A stretch of 64,000 bases of DNA, from NCBI GenBank assembly GCA_039180875.1, contig JBCDCY010000004.1, forward strand, positions 124,001 to 188,000, in the 5' to 3' direction. Under the pieces are notes generated by a model that searched no databases, had not been told where the DNA came from, and was given only the letters and a program-made list of their open reading frames with translations. The position numbers were made by a program, and so were the translations under genes. This DNA comes from JBCDCY01 sp039180875. Its GTDB lineage: Bacteria > Pseudomonadota > Alphaproteobacteria > Rhodobacterales > Rhodobacteraceae. Positions 58,592 through 64,000 of the stretch are shown here, piece by piece; positions within the stretch are counted from its first letter, which is position 1, and the number at the start of each line of letters is the position of its first letter.

Positions 58592-59860
58592 ATGGACCAT
58601 TTCCTCTACCGCGACGGGATGCTGCACGCTGAGGACGTGCCGCTGGCGGAGATCGCCGCCGCGGTCGGCACGCCGACCTACGTCTACTCCACCGCCACCC
58701 TCGCCCGGCACTACCGGATCTTTGCCGAGGCGCTGGCCGGCACCGATCACATGATCTGCTATTCGGTGAAGGCGAACGGCAATCTGGCGGTCCTCGCCAC
58801 CCTGGCCGAGCTTGGCGCGGGGATGGACGTGGTCTCGGAAGGGGAGCTCCGCCGCGCCCGGGCCGTCGGCGTGCCGGGCGACCGCATCGTCTTCTCCGGC
58901 GTCGGCAAGACGGAGCGGGAGATGCGCCTGGCGCTCGAGGAAGGCATCCATCAGTTCAATGTGGAGAGCGAGCCGGAGCTTGCCGCGCTCAACGCCCTCG
59001 CCGTCAGCATGGACATCCGCGCGCCCGTCGCCTTCCGGGTGAACCCCGATGTCGATGCCAAGACCCACGCCAAGATCTCCACCGGCCGGGCGGAGGACAA
59101 GTTTGGCATCCCCATCGGCCGGGCACGCGATGTCTATGCTGAGGCCGCGCGCCTGCCGGGGATCGAGGTCGTCGGCGTCGATGTCCATATCGGCAGCCAG
59201 CTCACCGAGTTAGCGCCCTTCGAGACGGCGTTTAGCACCACCGCGGATCTCGTCCGCAGCCTCCGCGCCGACGGCCATCGGATCACCTGCATCGACCTTG
59301 GCGGTGGGCTCGGCATCCCCTATCGCCAGGCCAACGTCGCCCCGCCCCTGCCGTTCGACTACGGCGCGCTGATCAAGCGCACGGTCGGCGATCTCGGCTG
59401 TACCATCCAGATCGAGCCGGGCCGCCTGATCGCCGGCAATGCCGGCATCCTGCTGGCCAAAGTCATCTACCGGAAGGAAGGGGAGGGGCGCGCCTTCCTG
59501 ATCCTCGATGCCGCGATGAACGACCTGATCCGGCCCGCGATGTACGACGCCTGGCACGACGTCGTCCCGGTGCTGGAGCCGGAGCCCGGGGTGGAGCGGG
59601 CCGAGGTCGATATCGTCGGCCCGGTCTGCGAAAGCGGCGACACCTTCGCCCGGGCCCGGCCCATGCCGCCGATCGCGGCGGGCGACCTGGTCGCCTTCCG
59701 CTCTGCGGGAGCCTACAGCGCCGTCATGGCCTCGGAATACAACGGCCGGCCGCTTGTTGCCGAGGTTTTGGTGCGAGACGATCACTTTCACGTCGTTCGG
59801 GCTCGCCCAAGCTTTGACGAAATGCTGGATCGCGATACGCTCCCTCCTTGGATGGCGTAG
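58592..59860 (+). CDS. lysA: Diaminopimelate decarboxylase
   Basis: PLP enzyme for the last step of lysine synthesis. The 422-residue protein has 'GTPTYVYSTATLARHYRIFA', the PLP lysine in 'ICYSVKANGNLAVLATLAEL', 'GMDVVSEGELRRARAVGV', 'DVHIGSQLTELAPFETAF' with the conserved His, 'GGGLGIPY' and 'GPVCESGDTFARARPMPPI' with the catalytic Cys. ATG 58592. In many proteobacteria argH and a small lipoprotein gene lie upstream of lysA; here it is DUF2834. Confidence 0.96.
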   Translation: MDHFLYRDGMLHAEDVPLAEIAAAVGTPTYVYSTATLARHYRIFAEALAGTDHMICYSVKANGNLAVLATLAELGAGMDVVSEGELRRARAVGVPGDRIVFSGVGKTEREMRLALEEGIHQFNVESEPELAALNALAVSMDIRAPVAFRVNPDVDAKTHAKISTGRAEDKFGIPIGRARDVYAEAARLPGIEVVGVDVHIGSQLTELAPFETAFSTTADLVRSLRADGHRITCIDLGGGLGIPYRQANVAPPLPFDYGALIKRTVGDLGCTIQIEPGRLIAGNAGILLAKVIYRKEGEGRAFLILDAAMNDLIRPAMYDAWHDVVPVLEPEPGVERAEVDIVGPVCESGDTFARARPMPPIAAGDLVAFRSAGAYSAVMASEYNGRPLVAEVLVRDDHFHVVRARPSFDEMLDRDTLPPWMA

Positions 59861-59899
59861 ATCGGGCGGGGCCCGGGCGCCGGAATTTACGGAGAGCGC

Positions 59900-62536
59900 A
59901 TGGCCCGGAGATCCGAGCAGCGATCACGGTACACTTTCGTCAGAGCCGCCGAAGGGCGTCTGGCGCGGCGCATCGCGCGCACCCGCTGGGCCATCGTGGC
60001 AGAACGGGTGGCGCGCTGCTTCTGGCCGTTTTGGAGCGTGGCGTTCCTGTTCGTCGCGGTCGGCCTCTTCGATGTCTTCAGCCTGCTGCCGGACGGTCTG
60101 CACCTGGTCGCCCTTTCGCTGTTCTCGGCGGCCGGGCTGGCGACGCTGGCCTACGGGATACGGCGCTTCGCCTGGCCCTCGCTCGAGGATGCGCGCCAGC
60201 GCATTGATGCCGAGCTTCCGGGCCAGCCGCTTGCGACCCTTGAGGATGAGATCGCCGTGGGGGCGGAGAACCCGACGACCCGCGCCGTTTGGGTCGCGCA
60301 TCTGCGGCGCATGGCCGATGCGGCCGACGGTGCCAGGGCCGCGAAACCCGACCTGCGGCTCGCGCCTCGCGACCCCTGGGCGCTGCGCCTGATGGCGGTC
60401 ATCGCCCTGGTGACGGCTTTGCTGTTCGCGGGCGGCGACACGCTGACGCAGTTCGACCGCGCCCTCGATCCCGCGGCCGACGACCCGGCGCCGGTGCGCG
60501 CCACGTTCGAGGCCTGGGCGAGCCCGCCGGCCTATACCGGGCAACCGGTCGTCTATCTCTCCGAAGTAGCCGATGGCAGCCATCTGACGGTGCCCGAAGG
60601 CACCGAGGTGACGCTCCGGGTCTACGGCGATGCGGAGGCGACGGTCAGCCTCGACGAAGCGCTCTCGGGCGACGCCGCGGCGCTCACCGAGACGGCGGAG
60701 AGCATCCGCGACGCCCGCTTCATCGTTGAGCAGGGCGGCAGCATGACGCTGCGCGACGACGGCGCCCACATGATCGGCTGGAGCTTCGCGGTGTCGCCTG
60801 ACGACCCGCCGGAGATCGCGGCGACGGGGCCGGTGGAGGTCAATATCTCCGGCGCGATGGAGCTCGGTTTCACCGCCACCGACGATTACGGCGTCACCGG
60901 CGCCGCGGCGGAAATCGTGCTCGACCTGGCCGCGGTCGATCGCCGCTACGGCCTGGCGCCGGAGCCGCGCCCGGTCGAGGCCATCGCCATCGACCTGCCG
61001 CTGCCCATGGTGCGGGCCGAGGATGCGGTCGAGGACGTGCTGGTGCAGGACTTCAGCCGCCATCCCTGGGCCGGCCTGCCGGTCCGCATCGTGCTAACCG
61101 CCGTCGACGCCGCCGAGCAGATCGGCAGGACGGAGCTTCCCACGGTCGCCCTGCCGATGCGCCGGTTCTACGATCCCCTCGCCCGGGCCCTGGTGGAGCA
61201 GCGCCGCGACCTCCTCTGGTCCGACGCGAACGGCCCCCGGGTGCGGCAGACGATCCGGGCGATCAGCTATCTGCCCGAGGACATCTTCCTGAGCGACACG
61301 GCCTATCTGATCGTGCGCACCGCGCTCCGCCGACTGGAATATGCGGTCGAGGACGAGCGCCTCGCCGAAGAGCGCGAGTCGATCGCCGAGCTGCTCTGGC
61401 GCGCCGCTCTGCTGGTCGAGGACGGCGATCTGTCGTCTGCCCAGGAACGCCTCCGCCGCGCGCAGGAGCGTCTGCAGCAGGCGCTCGAGGAGGGTGCGAG
61501 CGACGAGGAGATCGCCGAGCTGATGGACGAGCTCCGCCAGGCGATGCGGGACTACATGCAGGAGCTCACCCGCCAGGCGCTGGAGAACCAGGACCAGCAG
61601 CAGCAACAGGCCCTGAACCAGATGGACCCGAGCCAGATGTATTCGCAGCAGGACCTGCAGCGATTGATGGACCGGATCCAGGAGCTTGCCGAACAGGGCA
61701 ATACCGAAGCCGCGCAGCAACTGCTGCAAGAGCTAATGCAGATGATGCAGAACATGCAGATGGCGCTGCAGCAGGGCGGCGAGGGTCAGCAGGGCGACCA
61801 GATGATGGACGGCCTGCGCGACATGATGCGCCAGCAGGAGGATCTGGCCGATCGCTCCTTCGAGGAGTTGCAGCGCCAGTTCCGCGAGCGCCAGTTCGGC
61901 CAGCAGCCCGGTCAGCAAGGCCAGCGACAACAGGGCCAGCAGCAGGGGCAACAGGGTCAGCGCCCTGGCCAGCAGCAGGGCCAGGGCGGATCGAACGATG
62001 ATCAGCGCGGCGAGCCCCGGGGCAGCGGCAATCAGATGTCGGATCTGGCCGAGCGCCAGGAGGCGCTGCGCCAGTTGCTCGACGATCTGCGCAACCGCAT
62101 GCCCGGCGCCAACACCGAGGCGGGTGAGCAGGGGCGCCAGGCGCTGAACGAGGCGGAGCGGGAGATGGGCGAGGCCCGCGATTCCCTCGACCGGAACGAC
62201 GCCGAGGGGGCCCTCGACAACCAGGCCGACGCGCTCGAGAGCTTGCGCGAAGGCATGCGCCAGCTCGCCGAAGAGCAGCAGCAGATGGCGCAGGAGCGGG
62301 CCAACCGCAACGGCCAGGGCCAGAACGCCCAGGGCGAAAACAGCGGCGATCGCGATCCGCTCGGCCGTCCGCGTCGGGCCGAGGGCAATATCGACAGCAA
62401 CGAGCGCCTGCTGCCGGACGGCGATCTGATCAACCGGACCCGCGAATTGATGGAGGAGATCCGGCGCCGCTCCGGCGAGCGTCTGCGCTCGGAGCGGGAG
62501 CTCGACTATCTCCGCCGGTTGCTCGAGCGGTTCTGA
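59900..62536 (+). CDS. TIGR02302-type (DUF4175) membrane protein with Gln-rich region
   Basis: An 878-residue protein. It has three N-terminal transmembrane helices (about 42-65, 70-90 and 170-190), then a beta-rich domain, a coiled-coil region, and a Gln/Gly-rich low-complexity segment from about 630 to 710 ('QQGQRPGQQQGQGG'). The C-terminal region 'NQMSDLAERQEALRQLLDDL' is helical. This architecture fits the alphaproteobacterial family TIGR02302, whose function is unknown. The gene follows lysA by 39 bases. Confidence 0.85.
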   Translation: MARRSEQRSRYTFVRAAEGRLARRIARTRWAIVAERVARCFWPFWSVAFLFVAVGLFDVFSLLPDGLHLVALSLFSAAGLATLAYGIRRFAWPSLEDARQRIDAELPGQPLATLEDEIAVGAENPTTRAVWVAHLRRMADAADGARAAKPDLRLAPRDPWALRLMAVIALVTALLFAGGDTLTQFDRALDPAADDPAPVRATFEAWASPPAYTGQPVVYLSEVADGSHLTVPEGTEVTLRVYGDAEATVSLDEALSGDAAALTETAESIRDARFIVEQGGSMTLRDDGAHMIGWSFAVSPDDPPEIAATGPVEVNISGAMELGFTATDDYGVTGAAAEIVLDLAAVDRRYGLAPEPRPVEAIAIDLPLPMVRAEDAVEDVLVQDFSRHPWAGLPVRIVLTAVDAAEQIGRTELPTVALPMRRFYDPLARALVEQRRDLLWSDANGPRVRQTIRAISYLPEDIFLSDTAYLIVRTALRRLEYAVEDERLAEERESIAELLWRAALLVEDGDLSSAQERLRRAQERLQQALEEGASDEEIAELMDELRQAMRDYMQELTRQALENQDQQQQQALNQMDPSQMYSQQDLQRLMDRIQELAEQGNTEAAQQLLQELMQMMQNMQMALQQGGEGQQGDQMMDGLRDMMRQQEDLADRSFEELQRQFRERQFGQQPGQQGQRQQGQQQGQQGQRPGQQQGQGGSNDDQRGEPRGSGNQMSDLAERQEALRQLLDDLRNRMPGANTEAGEQGRQALNEAEREMGEARDSLDRNDAEGALDNQADALESLREGMRQLAEEQQQMAQERANRNGQGQNAQGENSGDRDPLGRPRRAEGNIDSNERLLPDGDLINRTRELMEEIRRRSGERLRSERELDYLRRLLERF

Positions 62537-62738
62537 GGGCCAGGGCGGATTTCGCGCCGCCCGGCCCAGTCGGGTCGAAATCCACGAGAGGCAGGTCGTT
62601 CAAGTCGCGGCGGTGTTCGCTCCGACCGGTGACTCTGTCTGAACGGAAAGCACCTTAGCAGGCCGTCTCGCGGGCCCCTGAAGCCTGAGGCGAGATGCCC
62701 CGCGCAGCCGCTTGGGCTGCCCGAGGCCTGCCCAGAGC

Positions 62739-63611
62739 TCAGTTCTCTACGACCGCGCTCGCGGCGTTGGTCTCGGCCTCCTGACCGTCGCGCAGGAAGC
62801 GTTCGACCACCCGTCGGGCTTCATCGACCGAGGCGACGAACGTCGACAGCGCCGGTGCGCTGGCCGGCACCGCCTGGGCGATGGCCGGGGCAAAGCCGTA
62901 GACGCCGGCAACCGCCAGGCAGAGCAGGATCATGGCGGCGATCCCCCGGGGCGTGCGGCTGCGGGGCTGCACGCGATGGGGCGCGCGCCGCTCCGTCACC
63001 ACACCGGGCGGGATCCCCCCGGCGCTCGGCGGCGTGTCCTGCATGGTGGCCGACAGATCCTCGGCCCCGAAGCTGTCGACCGGCGCATCGTCGCTGAAGT
63101 CTGGCGCGTCCATATCGGGCTCGGTATCGACGCGGAAGCGGAGGCGGCTGCGGGGCGGCCCGCTGCGGGGCGGCTCCGCCTCGGTCGAAGCAGCGGCCGC
63201 GGCAGCGACGGGCGCAGCGGCAGCGGCGGCGGCTGGGGCCGAGGGAGCCCGGCTGGCGGAGGCCTTGCGGTCCTCCTCGTTCAGATAGGCGCGGAACTCA
63301 CGCAGCAGCGCCTCAGTATCCTGCGCAGTCGTATCCTGGGCGCTCGTGTCCTGCGCGGCGGTCTCTCGAACCGGGCTATCCTCGGCCGGCGGCGCCGTCT
63401 CTTCGGGCGCGGCATACGGCGTCTCCGCCACCTCGGGCGCTGCAGGCTCCTCCACCGGATCGGCATCCGGCATCTCGACCGCGACCTCGGGCGCGCCCGT
63501 CTGGAACCAAGTCGTATGGCAGGCACCGCACTGCACATCCCGGCCCTCGGGCGGGATCGCGTTGTCGGCAACCTCGTATTCGGCACTGCAATTCGGGCAG
63601 ATCAGGCGCAT
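62739..63611 (-). CDS. MJ0042-type zinc-ribbon membrane protein
   Basis: A 290-residue protein that starts with a four-cysteine zinc ribbon 'MRLICPNCSAEYEV' and 'VQCGACHTTWFQTG' (Cys5, Cys8, Cys28, Cys31). It is followed by a long Pro/Ala/Glu-rich disordered linker with a short AQDT repeat, and one transmembrane helix near residues 230-250 ('IAAMILLCLAVAGVYGFAPA'). The ATG at 63609-63611 is the conserved start; a GTG at 63620 is upstream. Such proteins have no defined function. It is convergent with the TIGR02302 gene over a 202-base gap that holds only weak hairpins. Confidence 0.82.
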   Translation of the reverse strand: MRLICPNCSAEYEVADNAIPPEGRDVQCGACHTTWFQTGAPEVAVEMPDADPVEEPAAPEVAETPYAAPEETAPPAEDSPVRETAAQDTSAQDTTAQDTEALLREFRAYLNEEDRKASASRAPSAPAAAAAAAPVAAAAAASTEAEPPRSGPPRSRLRFRVDTEPDMDAPDFSDDAPVDSFGAEDLSATMQDTPPSAGGIPPGVVTERRAPHRVQPRSRTPRGIAAMILLCLAVAGVYGFAPAIAQAVPASAPALSTFVASVDEARRVVERFLRDGQEAETNAASAVVEN

Positions 63612-63755
63612 GGCGGCCACGTCCCCTCCACTATCTCACACCAATTCCTTGTCCGCGCACGGACCGCCCCCACTTTCCTTTTACCTTTCCACGGCCGATT
63701 TTCCAAGCGATGGCGTCGCGGCCGACGTTTCGGCGCGGGTGGGGCCGGCGGCCGC

Positions 63756-64000
63756 TCAGTCGGCCGATAGGCCGTCGCGCAGCGGGTCGGTCGCCTGCAT
63801 CGCCGAGGAGCCGGCGACGGCGTCCCACCACGCCGCAAGCGCCGGATGCTCCGCGAGGGCCGCCCGGCCCTCCTCCGCTCGGGTGAAGTAATCCAGCATC
63901 GGCGCAAGATGGCAGTCCGCCAGCGTCAGATTGCGCCCGTCAAGGATCAGACCCTCCGTGACGACACCCTCAAGGAAGCTCAGGACTTTCCGGGATGCGT
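63756..64000 (-). CDS. Glutathione S-transferase, C-terminal part (runs off the window)
   Basis: An open frame on the minus strand from the window edge to a TGA at 63758-63756. The translated end contains 'LDGRNLTLADCHLAPMLDYF', where 'LTLADCHLAPML' is the N-capping box of the GST C-terminal domain, then 'HPALAAWWDAVAGSSAMQAT', the terminal helix of GST proteins. Only about 81 codons are visible, so the N-terminal thioredoxin-like domain lies beyond the window. It is upstream of the zinc-ribbon gene on the same strand, with 144 bases between. Confidence 0.85.
   Translation of the reverse strand, partial: ASRKVLSFLEGVVTEGLILDGRNLTLADCHLAPMLDYFTRAEEGRAALAEHPALAAWWDAVAGSSAMQATDPLRDGLSAD

Noticed and set aside
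61580..62000. Repeated CAG/CAGGGC-type sequence, considered as a tandem or CRISPR-like repeat.
   Set aside because: It is explained by codons of the Gln-rich segment of the TIGR02302-type protein, and no spacer-repeat structure is present.
62537..62738. GGATTTCG/CGAAATCC and GCAGCC/GGCTGC inverted repeats in the gap between the TIGR02302 and zinc-ribbon genes.
   Set aside because: They are short (6-8 bp), one has a 21-base loop, and there is no T tract. Not supported as terminators.
1..64000. Search for tRNA and rRNA genes, insertion sequences, integrases, CRISPR arrays and prophage genes.
   Set aside because: None could be recognised on either strand; the only RNA gene I can support is ffs.

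Overview
This 64 kb window is chromosomal DNA of a high-GC alphaproteobacterium, most likely of the order Rhodobacterales. The evidence is a convergent set of signs: a TrgB-type cyclotransferase/NUDIX fusion next to cysK, a TrgA-like protein, a membrane-anchored cytochrome c552 divergent from pheA, a ChrR-type cupin protein, a VPLPA-CTERM secreted protein, a TIGR02302-type protein, an alphaproteobacterial LexA box (GTTC-N7-GTTC), and five copies of a 'CGGGGATATTTG..CCA' intergenic repeat of the kind I recall from Rhodobacteraceae genomes. Genes are densely packed, with many ATGA/GTGA stop-start overlaps. I see no prophage, insertion sequence, integrase, CRISPR array, tRNA or rRNA, so this is core chromosome with small accessory patches.

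Layout. 0-6.8 kb: DUF1653-like protein, B12-dependent ribonucleotide reductase, glutathione transferase, MscL, a two-domain N-acetylmuramidase, alanine dehydrogenase and AzlCD. 6.9-11 kb: a molybdenum-cofactor operon (fdhD, unknown membrane protein, mobA, mobB, moeA). 11-13.2 kb: a minus-strand operon of a ChrR-like cupin protein, a Tat-exported DUF6134-type protein and a short-chain dehydrogenase. 13.4-18.8 kb: trgB-like, cysK, a large MscS channel and alaX. 18.8-22 kb: an SOS-controlled imuA-like gene, a TPR protein, a PAS protein and a VPLPA-CTERM protein. 22.2-30.3 kb: glyQ, an FkbM methyltransferase, a DUF6446-type protein, glyS, a PPDK-like enzyme and meaB.

30.5-35.8 kb: a SleB-type hydrolase, a long inverted repeat, the SRP RNA gene ffs, then an accessory-looking patch (small lipoprotein, DUF6502 protein, CsgG-like lipoprotein, with two palindromic sites in the divergent promoter), then dnaX and ybaB. 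35.8-38.8 kb: nudC, an SRPBCC protein, pheA and cycM. 38.9-44.7 kb: the complete yejABEF peptide importer. 44.9-47.9 kb: cfa, trgA-like and a GPH symporter. 47.9-51.6 kb: a coiled-coil membrane protein, greA (with a leader hairpin) and ETF:ubiquinone oxidoreductase. 51.7-56.6 kb: a TPR protein, ispE, a polyprenyl diphosphate synthase, DUF2007, a TrmN6-like methyltransferase and DUF465. 56.7-64 kb: a glutamine amidotransferase, pyrE, DUF2834, lysA, TIGR02302, a zinc-ribbon protein and the 3' end of a glutathione transferase that runs off the window.

Most of the window is housekeeping metabolism. The parts most worth following up are: (1) the DUF6502/lipoprotein/CsgG-like patch between ffs and dnaX with its paired palindromes; (2) the ChrR-like protein that keeps the cupin metal ligands but has serines at both zinc cysteines of the anti-sigma domain and has no sigma-factor partner nearby; (3) the stand-alone LexA-controlled imuA-like gene; (4) a terminator-like hairpin in the greA leader.
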